Origin: Bigelowiella natans CCMP2755
Taxonomy: Eukaryota; Cercozoa; Chlorarachniophyceae
Length of the DNA: 50,157 nt
Direction: 5' to 3'
Assembly (NCBI GenBank): GCA_000320545.1
Contig: ADNK01000865.1
Location: 1 to 50,157 of the forward strand
The notes beneath the pieces are model-generated. The model was given only the letters and a program-made list of their open reading frames with translations. It was not told where the DNA came from and did no database searches. Both the position numbers and the translations under genes were made by a program. This document shows positions 23,788-35,400 of this stretch, piece after piece (position 1 is the stretch's first letter; the number at the start of each line of letters is the position of its first letter).

Positions 23788-25199
23788 GTGTATGCGCGTG
23801 TATTTTTGATTTTAATTCGTGGGAGGATTACTCCTCATTTGGGCTGCTGTACTGTACCTAGCAGGATAAGATCATTCTCTCTCTAGTGCTTACGTTCGTA
23901 TGAAATGATTCACCCCTACTACTCTCAGCGACGATCCAGCAGCAACCTTCATCATCATCAAGAGGAGGAGGAGGAGGAGGCACCACCTCTCAGCAAAAAG
24001 GTACTCTCTATCTATTCATCCATTCAGTCCATCCATGCACGCCTGATTTGCGGCGACGACGAGGCTGTACATGACTCATTGCCACCATAACCTCCTCCTT
24101 TTGCTACAATGCTCCTGCTTTCGTCATCTACACCACCGTCGCCACCATACTTTGTCTCCTCATGTTCCATTCTCCCATTCCTCCTCCTCCTCCTCCTCCT
24201 CCTCCTCCTCCTCCCCCTCCTCGGCATCAAAAGATGTGAAATCATCAGGCCAAAGGCGTAATCTAAAGCTCCGCATTGGAAAGCAGCAGCAACACCGATG
24301 TAGTGATAATTCCAGTGGGCTAAGCAGTCCAAATCTACGTGAAGTAGGAGGTGGCAGAGGTACCTCTAGAGGAGATTCACGGTAATGATAATGATAACGA
24401 TAATAATAATGTGATGGTGATAACAATTATGTTGTGTGGAATTGAATATTCGTTCAACCCTGTCGATATGTATTTTAAAATGATGCATTACTAATTAAGA
24501 ATGCGTGCGCGCGCACACACACAACACACATACACCGCAATTCTTCGTACAGAATATGTAATGAATATATGTGTTGTGTACTACAATACTTCAACTACCA
24601 AAAACGAAGGTTATCGCTGGGGGGAGTCGTATCACCAACGCATTTTGCTGAGCAGGTGGTGTTTGAAGAAGAAGAAGAGGAAGAAGAAGAAGGCAGCAAT
24701 TACGATTCACCACACATCCAACAAGCTCTTGAAACCGATTATATCGATAAAGAGCATTGATTGTTATTGCTATCATTATCATCATCATCATCATCATCGT
24801 CGTCGTCGTTTGGATGAAAAAATGATGGACGTTATCACCCTAGCGTGATGTGCCCTGTCTAAGTATTTCTCTTCTTCGTGATAAAATCTCTTGTGCATTC
24901 ATACACGATTTTGTTTCTTATTTTTCCTGTTCTGTTTCCTCCTCATTCTCATCCTTGTCTCTCTCCCTCTTTTCCTTGCTTCAGGGAGTGATTCCTGAGA
25001 GTCCACAGGAGACTGAATTATCTCCTCAGCACATGCAGCAGGTGTGTGTGCTTGGGGGGGTGGAAGGAGGGGAGGTGGCGATGTTAGTGGTGTATATCAA
25101 CTAATACTGGGGTATGTTTTTATACAACGGCACTAGGGTGAAGGCAGGAACTCCAGGGAAAATGATAAACTAAAAAGAGAAGGCATTGCGGTAGTCTGA
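21399..25199 (+). CDS. Dual-specificity phosphatase with long low-complexity tail
   Basis: The catalytic exons are well supported: ending at 21618 (EEGITHILNTAHGMLDR), 21722-21796 (YARNWELNPAKFDYLLIDLV), 21890-21952 (SISEWFEPSYNWIEKAL), 22080-22129 (PERPTKILVHCVQGKSR), 22226-22295 (SVTIAIAYMMRKEGISVEEA), 22404-22457 (IRDIRDVVHTPNKGFMKQ) and 22694-22754 (FEKELGIGG). HCVQGKSR is the C-x5-R active site; the general-acid Asp is in LIDLVD. Later exons are low complexity: near 23933-24000 (Glu-rich or Gly-rich by frame), near 24225-24381 (KDVKSSGQRRNLKLRIGKQQ), near 24655-24760 (poly-Glu), 24985-25041 (GVIPESPQETELSPQHMQQ) and 25137-25199 (GEGRNSRENDKLKREGIAVV-stop). The last two join in phase 0. 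The start at 21399 (MIIRGQQSQRLPLPWLL) and the join into the catalytic frame near 21526 are uncertain. It dephosphorylates Tyr and/or Ser/Thr of unknown substrates. Confidence 0.8.
22493..22523. repeat. (GAT)n repeat
   Basis: Trinucleotide GAT run in an intron of the phosphatase gene, followed by imperfect GAC/GAG units and, further on, CTA runs at 22639-22680. Confidence 0.85.
23067..23120. repeat. CG-alternating stretch and (GT)n microsatellite
   Basis: GCGCGCGCGCGC at about 23070-23083 is followed by a GT run to about 23119. Alternating purine-pyrimidine of this kind favours Z-DNA. It lies in an intron of the phosphatase gene. Confidence 0.85.
23749..23783. repeat. (TA)n microsatellite
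   Basis: Perfect TA run in an intron of the phosphatase gene, followed by a short GTGTATGCGCGTG stretch. Confidence 0.9.
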
Positions 25200-26540
25200 A
25201 GAAAGCACTGAATGGTGTGAATGGTGGATGATGTACGGAATTAACTTCCCCATTGGACGATGCACAGCATGATGATGATCATCATTATTATCATCATAAT
25301 CATCATAATCATCATCTAAGTTTGCAGTAGTTAATTGAGTCTCTTGCAACAATAAGTGCAAGTCGCCTCGACTACTCTTATCTAAGCACACGATATGACA
25401 CGTGTCATATACATGATCGTAAAATATGTGAAGTAATCAATTAGAATATTGACTTTTTCATCTAGTAATGTAGACACATAGTGTATGACTTGACTGCACA
25501 GGTCTGTGTAGTAAATACTATTATTCACGCTAGCTGGCAATGTATAATTAATTAGTACAATGTGTCAAATGTGAGCAAAACATATAACGCACGACCCCAA
25601 TTTTCTTAGTGCAGCCCCATATAGGCTCGTACAGAGCTAGTTCGGATTATGTAGTGAGCGTCTGGGCATGCAAGCACTCTGATCGGCAAGTGCCGGCAGC
25701 GATGTGCAATAACGCGAGCCCTTCATACAATTACACAGCACAGCGCGCAGCCGCCCACAGCAGCACAACACCGAGTGAATGTGGCAACAAGTGCATGCTA
25801 GCTGACTAGCATGGCCAACTAGCTGAGCGAACATGCACGCATCTGCATCAATTTGGCGCACAATGTAGCAGATTGATCCTGGAATGGCCCAGACATCTAG
25901 ATGATTCCTCACGACATCGTTTTTGTTGTGCAGCATGACAAGGCGCTGAGGCCAAGCAGGGGCGGGCACGTCTGTCTAGCATAGACGTGATAAGCTACTT
26001 ATCTTCTAAATGATGACGAGGCACTTCATCTATCTGAAATTCGCATTCTTAAATTACACATAAAAAAATAGCAGTAATGGTGGAGATGTATACTAAAACT
26101 GATACTGCAATACTGCGTGCGCCCCCGTTACATTTGATAGGACGGAAGGCTATCATTGTTCTGGTACAAACGTCCTGGGTTGGGATCTAGCATACTTATT
26201 ACCATTTAGATGTTCTTTGACCCCCCTCTCAGTTGAGAATATCGATCAATAGTACACGTTGAATCTCTTCAGATCCTGTGTCATATCCTCTTGCTAAAAA
26301 TGTGCTCGTCATCATTATCGTCTCTCTTTGGGCTCAATATCTTTTTCATTTCCCTAGTCGTATGAAGTAACAACAGATAGACAAAATGGTTTCGTGAGAA
26401 TAGTGATGTGGTAGGAAAACGAAAATGATGCTGGGCCTTTTCAGTCTTATCAGCAGCATCTTTAAGTTTTAACAATATGAAACAGCGGCATGTAAAAAAG
26501 CCTCTTTCATCGTCGTATATGTTAACGTTTACTATTTCGC
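25200..26540. other. 3'-3' spacer with spacer vocabulary
   Basis: Convergent spacer after the phosphatase stop. The part from about 25540 to 25990 is rich in GCATGC, CTAGC and palindromic words, for example GTGCATGCTAGCTGACTAGC near 25791 and CCAGACATCTAGATG at 25889-25903. A TCAT/AATC repeat lies near 25272-25316. The open frames here on both strands are overlapping and have no splice or family support. Confidence 0.55.
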
Positions 26541-27366
26541 CTAAGAAGCACCACCTCTGGAAGAAATAAGGTCGCCTCTGTGTCGCAGCATCTGTACTTG
26601 CATTGACCGATGATAGCGTAAATATCTAAGGAGGAAAGAGATCGTGAAGAGTATCAAAAATCCTCCATACAAGTAATCATGTTTACAAAACCCCCAACCG
26701 CCCATATTTTTCTCAGCCTGAGCTTGCGAATAATCGAAATACACACGGATGCATTAAAACGACACGTAGCACACTTGCTGCCAAACTTCTTATTAATAAT
26801 AGTAATAATATAACAGTAAGACGGCCTATACACATCATAGTAGCAGTACTTGATACTCTACGTTTCCGAAAGATATTAGCCCCCCTGACGTGGAAAAGGA
26901 GCATAAAACGTCACCACCGAAAAGCAATAAATTCTTCTAGTTTGCTAATTCTTGGTGACTCTTTGCTCATACAGATTGAGTAGACATCAGAATAGCTCTC
27001 ACACATGCAAGCAGAGTGCAGGTTCGGTCAAGGGCTGACCACCACAATGCGATTCAGTCAAGGACTCACACAAACACCGCCACCACCACACCAGCCTGCA
27101 GGTGATATTGCTACTTTCTACCATTTATCATGTGTTGACATGTCTTTTACAATTAGCAACTACTCGTGAATCGATCTGCGAGGCCTCTGACTCCATCAGG
27201 AATGCCCTCTTGCTTGGAGAATCCTGTAAATACAACGCCACCACCAGCAGTAGTATAAGCAATAGTAGTAGTCAATCGGAGCAGGCAGAGAGGTCACGTA
27301 GGCCAAACACAGAGAATAGTATCCGACCCCACATGAGATGGGTTGTTGAGCCAGTGCTAGTCGCTC

Positions 27367-27408
<42 letters not shown>

Positions 27409-28058
27409 GAAGAAGTACAGATGAATCAACGCGTTACCCAATCTGCCAGCCACTTTCTGTGATGCGATGTTCCTCTTCCTGCCAGAAGTTTGTGCTTATA
27501 TTAGCAAGCTTTCGTCGTGGTTGGTTGGTTGGTTGATTGTTGTTGTTGTTGCGAATCAGGTAGTGGTGTGGAACTTGTGTTCTTCATACCTCGTCGTTAT
27601 GTCTAAGTGATCAAGCCCTAACATCAAATCACGATAACGTGAGCGTTTGGAACTCGTTAGTAGCAAGAACGAATGTAACTAGGAAACATGGAGATGGAAA
27701 GGATACAGCAGCAGCAGCAGGAGGAGGAGGAGGTTTGACAGTCGACGCCACCATTGAATCTCGTTACATTACACTAATGAAGGATAGGAACGGTAGGAGA
27801 CCTGACCTAATGTTTGGAAAGCAATGTCTGCCAACTCCCCCACACATTGCGTCATTATGCCTGGAGAATTTGAAATGGGATAAAACGAGAGCAGAGCAGG
27901 TTACCTGGAAGGATCGGTCAGCAAGAGAGAATGGTTTGTTACCGTATCCTTGGAATAACGGGGAGAGCCAATATCCAATGTACCTAGGTGAAGAATATGC
28001 TATGATGGTGATTCAGCTGCTGAGTGCTTGCAGAGAACACACGCAAAGATATATACAA

Positions 28059-28117
<59 letters not shown>

Positions 28118-28490
28118 AAGAGAGATTGTACACACATGTGATTTGGTGGATGGTGAATATTGGTACCCTATCGACTTCTCTTTGTCTATGCATATAAGGC
28201 TGAGCATTGTTGAGTAGAACCAATGATTAGATCAATAACGACAAAACAGAAAGAGGGAGAACAATCCCCAGACCCCCCTCGCTCCCTGCTGCCTCCTAAA
28301 TCTCCCTTAAACACACACGCGCGCAGAGAGAGAGAGAGAGAGAGATAGAGAGAGAGAGTTGTGAACCCAAGCAATGGGTGATGATTCTTCTGTTCTCACC
28401 CTACTTCACCAGCAAGTGTCCCATTGGCTAATATAACAAAGGGTAGAGATAGTCCAGCCTAATTGTGAATATTGATTATAGCAGTATTTT

Positions 28491-28563
<73 letters not shown>

Positions 28564-29499
28564 GCCAAACAACACAAAATGAATACAGACTTGACAATGA
28601 ATAGACTTTCTGGTCGCACGTAACCAGGCCCAGTGCCATCCACATATCGCCTCCATTCCCTCCCATTCCCCCGTCTGCATGCCTGTCTATGTCTATTATT
28701 CCCGACTTTCATGTGCAGGATATTTCTATCAACGTCGGTCATCACAGAGCCTAAGCTGGTGACGGAATCCCCGAAACTAAGTGCGCGAAGTAGTAGAAGA
28801 AAAAAGAATATTCTTTCAGTTTTTGCGAGGGAAGTATCATTAGATAGCTCAATAAAACATAAAAATCTTATCATCAATATACGTATTCAACAACCAATCC
28901 ATGCAGTTTGGCATTAAATTTGGACAGTATTCTTTATTACGTTGGATCTGTCTGTTGTAGCTCCCTTCTGCTACGTAATATGGTCCTGAGGGTGGCTAAA
29001 GTAAGAAGCAGTGACGACGGTATCTCAAACTATTCACCTGTAGAGATCTATCGCATCATTTTCCTCAACGGGTCGTATTATAACTTCCGTGTTCCCTATC
29101 TTAGAAAGAGCAGTTCGTGTGGTTTGCTGCTATTTTTAGGAGACAACAAAGCAAACGATTACTATTACTTACTACCGTGAAAATCCTCCGTGTTCCGCTG
29201 ACATTTCGTACATCTCCCCCATCATCCTTCTGAAATTCAACTGCCGCCTTTGCATATGTTTGAGGATGCCGCGATTGTTGCCATATCGAGTTCCCCCAAT
29301 GACGAAGTCGAGCTCCGAAAAGCGACGTAGACGTTGAGCACTCCCTCGTTTTTATGGACTTCATTGCTCCCCTCCGGGCTCTTCTCATACGCTGGGAAGG
29401 TGTTCTCGGTATCGAACCTAGTCTAGTAGTTGTGGTGGAGGTGCTTGTGTGCAAGGATAGAAAAAGGGTGAGGAGGAGCGACGTCTGAGCTAGGGTCAT
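26541..29499 (-). CDS. Unrecognised multi-exon membrane protein with signal-bearing first exon
   Basis: First exon 29499-29176 (108 codons) starts with a signal-like hydrophobic run (MTLAQTSLLLTLFLSLHTS) followed by a Ser/Thr/Arg-rich stretch, ending at donor ACG/GTAGTAAG. Exon 27983-27905 (YIGYWLSPLFQGYGNKPFSL) is clear. Probable further exons lie near 27385-27330 (HWLNNPSHVGSDTILCVWP), 27235-27185 (KRAFLMESEASQIDSR) and 26930-26860. The last exon, from about 26720, contains a membrane helix (YGGFLILFTISFLLRYL) and ends in RGGAS-stop at 26541. Some junction phases are unresolved and it is possible that two genes are merged here. The signal plus Ser/Thr/Arg stretch could be a secretory or bipartite organelle leader. 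No family was recognised. Confidence 0.4.
27367..27409. repeat. (CAA)n repeat
   Basis: CAA/GTT triplet run of about 14 units. It gives long open frames on both strands (poly-Thr on plus, poly-Leu on minus) that are repeat artefacts. Confidence 0.85.
28057..28118. repeat. Compound (TA)n(GA)n microsatellite
   Basis: TA run of about 40 bases passing directly into a GA run; intronic or intergenic. Confidence 0.9.
28497..28560. repeat. (TA)n microsatellite
   Basis: Perfect TA run of about 60 bases, the longest in the window, able to form a cruciform. A GA run lies at 28325-28360. Confidence 0.95.
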
Positions 29500-30266
29500 G
29501 ATGTGTGGAGGGGCATGAAGGTTGTTGGTGGATTGTGTTTGTCTCTTCTTATTAGACTAATTATTATACTAATAATATCTGATACAAAGTAAGTTTACTT
29601 TTCCTTCTTCTCTCCACTGATGACAACAACAACTGAGTGGGTTGAAGTGGTACCAGTAGATCTAGTCACCTGAATTTATGCTAAATATTTTGTACTAAAA
29701 AAATTGAACCTGATCCATTGAATTGTTTGTTGCGACATGCACATACCGTTGTCGTAGGTACTGGTATCCAACCATTGGAACCCTGTAGAAATTTCCGTCA
29801 AGACACTAAGAACCTTTCGTCGGCTGACTCCAGGTCCCCCCCCCCCCGTGTCGGCAACAGAATCTATTTTCCAAAGGTAAATCCGAAAGACAGCGCAGAG
29901 AACCGAATGTTAAATGTTTTTTCAGAGAGAAAAGGAAGAGTGAAAAAGGGTGAGATGAGGTTTATTCAAGGGAAAGCTTGATGTCGAGCTGGTGCCAGCG
30001 GAGAATCTGGCGTAGCCAGGGTGGATAGTTTGAACTTGAAAGCAATTTATGGGCATGCATAATTTTACTTGAGTAAATTGATAATCGTTTTATGCCCCTT
30101 TTGGGTAGAAGGGACGATGAACCATACAACACGTGATGCCACGTCATCACCAGCTACTATCCCGCATGATTCCATGGATCAAATGAAAGATAAAAACAAT
30201 CTTTAATCGTATCATTGCCACTAATTGGTTAAAGGTAGATACTAAGCGCGCTTTTCGACCTTCGAC
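29500..30266. promoter_or_regulatory. Upstream region between membrane-protein gene and Sec22
   Basis: The region between two divergent starts. No convincing exon was found; a C run lies at 29837-29845 and a few T-rich patches occur. A promoter role is inferred only from position. Confidence 0.35.
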
Positions 30267-31322
30267 ATGGAAAATCTGACTTCATTCATTGCTCGGGCGG
30301 ACACTGGGATGCTTTTAGTGGAGACAATGACAACACATCCAAGTTCGAAGATGATTGAGTTTAATAATCCTTTACTATGATTGCTTACGACGCGTATTGA
30401 ATGGCTTCCGTCTTCCTTCTCGCCGATTAGGTTGGAGAAAGCAGGCAAAGCAGCTCCTCAGAAACTTTAGCGACAGCTACCCGGACACACCTTCGAGGAG
30501 ATCGTTTGAGAATGGAGACTTTCTGATCCAGTAAACCTAAATATTGTCTTGTTATACAATTAAAGTGGGGCTAACACTGCTCTGTCTAATAATTTAACAG
30601 CTATATCATTGAATCGCGGGTTGTTTTCATGACAATGTGTGACAAGTCATATCCAAAGGTACCTCTTCTCTCACAGCTAACGCTCCTCAATATTTGAACC
30701 TGAATCATTCATTATGTAGGGTTTAGCATTTCAATTCCTCGATGCAGTGCATCAGGCATTTATGCGCGAAAATGGGCGTAAAATACCCACATTCGATCGT
30801 CCATATGCTGCACAAGCAGCGTTTGACATGACGCTAGACAAAGTTAGAAGAGAGTACTTCGGTAAAATCTTCCGTTCTTTAAACCTCGTAAGCAGTATAA
30901 TAAGTGTTCTTTATACTTCTAGATCCTCATTCCCCCGAAAATGTAAAGAAGATGGAAGACGACATCAACGCGATCCACAACATTATGGTCTCGAATATTC
31001 AAGAAGTTCTGAAGCGTGGTGAAAAATTGGAAAGTACTGGACATCACTTCATACATTTTAGTAGTGACAATCGGTAATATTTGATTGGATGATATCATTT
31101 TGAAAACAGAAATGTCATCCTTATCGCAAGATCTCATGGACGAGTCAAAAAGATTTGAACGAAGTGCTAAGTACATGAACTTTCAGGTCTATTAGACACG
31201 CATATAAGAAGTATGGATATATGAGAATGATATTATATCAGATATGGCTCAAACAATTTGGTTTCTATGTCGGAGGAGGCTTGTTTTTCATTATGGTCTT
31301 ATACTGGAGATTTTTTACGTGA
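30267..31322 (+). CDS. SEC22: Sec22-type longin R-SNARE
   Basis: Seven exons (30267-30342, 30431-30530, 30601-30658, 30720-30861, 30923-31033, 31110-31186, 31242-31322) join perfectly in phase to 214 residues, the normal Sec22 length. The N-terminal longin domain reads MENLTSFIARADTGMLLVE, then WRKQAKQLLRNFSD, FLIHYIIES, MTMCDKSYPKGLAFQFLDAV. The SNARE helix has the zero-layer Arg in EVLKRGEKLE and continues MSSLSQDLMDESKRFERSAK. The C-terminal anchor is FYVGGGLFFIMVLYWRFF. Sec22 acts in ER-Golgi fusion with Sed5/Bos1/Bet1-type Q-SNAREs. Heptad spacing after the zero layer fits only if 31034-31109 is one 76-base intron. The first donor (A/GTTCG) is the weakest site. Confidence 0.93.
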
Positions 31323-32024
31323 TTAGTCATGAGAAATGGTATTGTTCCTCATTGTCATTCGGTGTTCGTTCATTAGTAAAGCACAATAGCACACAAGTCA
31401 ATCGTTCAATAAGGCGAGGATTGATGATAATTCCGTGTTATACACGCAGTGTCATTGTAGTAGTGTATCGCTATTTAAGAAGCCATAATTTTACAAACTA
31501 AAGTGAAATAATAAGTCGTAGCTAGAATACTGCGCGTACTAACTTTGCTCCTGCACCGCCGATGCAACGTCATTGTTGCTACTGCATCTTCATCTAGTCA
31601 AGCATCTAGATAAATTTGCACATTGCTTCGTTATTCGATCTAGCACTGATGCAATATTGGCTATCTAGCTGTTATGGTGTGCCGCATACATCTGCAAGTC
31701 TGGGCATTCTGTGATGTGATCGATCGAGATCCAATAATTTGCGTAATGCTAAATTTAGAATAACACGCACTAAGTGATAATAATAGGCAGAAATGCATGT
31801 GGGTGGCGCACAAACATGTCTAGACGTCCCAGCTAAAAGATGTACGTCTGCTAGACGTTGTTATGTCATCATCTAATGCTTGTGTCCGTCTGGCCATTGT
31901 TATGCTAGTATGTACTGTGTACATACGACATAAGACTAAGTCCATGCGTTACTGTGTATTCACTTTTCAACATTGTAAATATATCTAGCGTGCTAGCTAG
32001 CTAGCGTGACATGCATGCTAGCAT

Positions 32025-32039
32025 GTCCAGATGTGCGCA
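32025..32039. repeat. Exact 15-mer repeat, copy 1
   Basis: GTCCAGATGTGCGCA; identical copy at 32199-32213 and a shorter copy at 32130-32139, all in the Sec22/RecQ convergent spacer. Confidence 0.9.
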
Positions 32040-32198
32040 GTTCTGAACTAAGTTGTCTACTTAATAGTTATGCTAACGCTGAGTAGGCAGTAGTAGCGTT
32101 GATTCGATTGAATATATACGTGTGATAATGTCCAGATGTTGTAAAGCTACATTAGGATGACAATTGTAAATAATTAAATTCATTACATCCGTCATATT

Positions 32199-32213
32199 GT
32201 CCAGATGTGCGCA
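32199..32213. repeat. Exact 15-mer repeat, copy 2
   Basis: Same 15-mer as at 32025-32039 and same orientation. It is followed by CAATATAC and sits about 200 bases beyond the RecQ stop codon. Confidence 0.9.
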
Positions 32214-32414
32214 CAATATACATATGTTGTGTATATTGTTGTAGTGCAGCGCATATAGGCCGCTAAGACAGCTGCTTCATTATCGCTGCCCTTTGAAATA
32301 AAGATAATATCGTTGATATTTATCGAAGAGCCATGGAGTTCAGAGTTACGTATGTTGGACCTATGATAGTGTGCCAGGAAATCTAGGAGTAGGAATCTCA
32401 TATTAAGAGTATCC

Positions 32415-35400
32415 TTAGAGAAAATCTTCATCTTCACTGTTTTCCTCGACACTATATCTGAAACAAAACACATATATGAAAATAACGAACTCATAGCTGC
32501 ATGAATAATCATGTCACCTGCTGACACGCTCACTAGTTGAATTGTTAAAGTAGGAGCTTTTTGAAGATTTTGTGCGACGTGAAACTGTCTGTTTAGAGCT
32601 GTCTCCTCGAAGATTGCCTTTAATCTCTGCATTCTTTCCGGCTTTATTGCATGCATCGACAACGATTTTGATAAAAGAACATATTCTTGTCGCTCTTCTG
32701 ATTCCGATTCCGTCTAAATCAGCTAGCTCATTCAGGGATCGTGGACAAGTCTGTGCTATTTTCATCAAATTGTCATTCGAACAGACTTGATACGTTTTCA
32801 TCTTTTTGTCACTCTCATCAAGAATTCTCTGTCTTTCACTCATCAAAGCCTCGAAAAGGCGCTCTGTCTGTTCTTTCGGTAGGACGAATTTTTTCTTTTT
32901 GCTCGATCTTGCATCTAAAATTTCCGCTACACCATCGTCATCTCCAAGGTTGACTCTACTTGGCTTATTCACAACAGATTTCCTTACAGACTTTCCACTT
33001 GCCCTAAAATTCATATATAGCTTCAATTTTCCTCGTCGCAAATTATTTGCATCAGTCCCAGGAATCAAAGAGGTGTGCTTCACTGTGAACATCGCGTTAG
33101 GATTTGATATCTCGACTTTCTCAGCAAGAACTTGCTTGCTACAAAGGTGGTGTATAATGCGTTTTACGTCAACAATCTTCTGCCCTTTCATAAAGCCGTA
33201 AAATCTTGATCTTGTATGGGCAGCTTTCATCTTCTTGCTCTTGCTGCCTCTAATTATATCGGCTACGACAGAAGGAGAGATATCCATTCCATTGCGTTTC
33301 ATCTCCTCGATCAAGTCAAGAATCTTTATCGCGTCGGAAGTTATGTCTCTCTGAATGGTCTTCGATGACATCGAACAGTTGTCGCATCCTCGATCACATC
33401 TCTTTGGATCAAATATTTCTCCGAAGTATCTTAGTGTTAGAGCTCGTCTACAATCCACATTATTCTCACAATAACTGACCATATCATACATCTTTTTCAG
33501 GTTTGCTTGAATAACCCTTCTATCTTTTTGGATGCCATCTTCCTCTTTCTTCAGCATGAATTCTATTCTAGATTTATCCTTATAGCTATAAAAGAGTATA
33601 CATTCAGCCGGCTTGCCATCACGTCCTGCTCTCCCTGACTCTTGATAGTAACATTCTAAAGATTTTGGCATTGCGAAATGAAAGACAAACCGAACGTCTG
33701 GCTTGTTAATACCCATTCCAAAAGCCAGAGTAGCGACGATAACTTGTACCTCATCATTCGCCCATTGTGTTTGGCGCCGTGTACGCTCATCGTTGTCAAG
33801 AGATCCATGATAAAATGTGCACCTGATACCTTCACGGCTAAGATCCTCCGACACTCTCTCGCACTCGTTCCGGGATAAACAGTATATTATACCACATTTG
33901 TTCCGATACTTTATTCGAATGGTCTCAGCTATATTTTTCACACAGTTCTTTCCTTTAGACTCTACACGATAGAACAAGTTTACCCTATTGAAGCTTTGGG
34001 AAAAACATATGCATTCTTTAAGCCCTAAACAACGAGTAATGTGGCTTCGCACTTTAGGTGTTGCTGTTGCAGTGAGAGCAAGCACTGGTACATTTGGAAA
34101 ATTCGTTTTGAGTAAGTTCAGACTAAGATAGTCTGGACGAAAGTCATGTCCCCATTGACTAACACAATGCGCCTCATCTATAACAAAGCGCTCAAGTAGC
34201 CCTTTCTCATTTAGTCTTTTTAAGAGATTGCCAAGTGACGTGCTTCTTGCTAACTTCTCAGGTGTGAGGTACACCATACGATAATTCCCATCCATGATAT
34301 GACGCCAGGTGTTGGGATCGTACGATGATCCAGATGTCAAGCTTGTGGCAGCAACCTCGATTGAAAGCATCGCAGAAACTTGGTCATGGATCAGTGACAA
34401 AAGAGGACTAAACACAAATGTGACTCCGTCACATAAAAGGGAGGGTAATTGATAGCACAAGCTTTTCCCTCCACCAGTTGGCATCAAGACAAAACAGTCT
34501 CGCCTTGACATTGTTGCATTCATTATTTCTCGTTGGTTTTGTCTGAACCCGGGGTTTCCAAATATCTTTTTGTTCATTTTGCGAAGAGCCTTTGACCAAC
34601 TGAAATCCGCTCTTCTCCATTGCTGCATAGCTTTCTCGTTAGACTTTGAGGGAGATATTGTATTCATGAAAGTTTGCTCCACTGACTGGTGTATAAGGGA
34701 GGTAGAAGCACCACTACAATTTGAGGTCGGATTTTCTGAAAACGACCCGTCCATGGAGGACGGATAGAACTGTTGGCTTTGAAAATTTTGTTGAATATGA
34801 CTTTCATCAGGAGGATTGAACTGCTTATGATGATTTAATGAAGAAGAAGTGTTATGAAAGTTATTTTCCTGACTTCTAACTTCAATTTCCTCAAGCATGG
34901 GAACAGGCTGTCGACGAGTTTCTACGTCTATGACTTGGATTCCCATGTCATCATGTTGCTTCAGATCACGGTCCTGACGTTGTGGTATTGGCCCAGACTT
35001 TTGCTTCTGCTGCTGTTTTTCTAAACGTTTCATCATGGCAACCCTCCTACTCTTGCAGAGATTTCGCTGCTGAAGGATGATTTTTCGCATTTCTGGATCT
35101 GTTTCATTAAGAACATCCTCCATAAGCTCTAATTCCCGATCTTTTATCTTATCTATCTTCCTCTTCAGTTCAGTGATCACCGTATCCAAATTACTGCTGG
35201 AGTGGTCGTTGTTTGCAGGTCCACCATTGGAATGATGATAATTAACGTTATTATAATTATCTTCATTAATGCTATCACTATTGTTACTGCTGTACGATAC
35301 GGAGCGATTGGCAACATCAGCTCTACCATGCGAAGACATGGTGGCAGCAGTATTACTTCTCCCCGTCAGAGAATTCGACGAGTATGCAGGCCCTTTTCCC

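Larger units (their letters stand above)
31323..32414. other. 3'-3' spacer with repeated GTCCAGATGT words
   Basis: Convergent spacer between Sec22 and RecQ. It contains GTCCAGATGTGCGCA twice exactly (32025-32039 and 32199-32213), GTCCAGATGT again at 32130-32139, a TAGCTAGCTAGC/GCATGCTAGCATG block at 31985-32024, GTCTAGACGTC near 31818 and GTCTGCTAGACG near 31846. No microsatellite and no coding exon were seen. Confidence 0.65.

Noticed and set aside
27102-28100. Plus-strand open frames with poly-Thr and long Ser-rich stretches
   Set aside because: They overlap a clear minus-strand exon (YIGYWLSPLFQGYG) and are extended by a CAA repeat; no plus-strand family or consistent splicing was found.
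31062-31073. A 9- or 12-base microexon in Sec22 between 31034 and 31109
   Set aside because: It is bounded by AG and GT and stays in phase, but it would shift the SNARE heptads. Without it the layers fall exactly at +4, +7, +11, +14, +18, +21, +25 and +28 from the zero-layer Arg.
32514-35339. RecQ as a single 941-residue open frame
   Set aside because: The frame is only the central exon. In-phase exons on both sides ([12 protein letters not shown]-stop at the end; acidic N-terminus upstream) extend it to at least 1125 residues.
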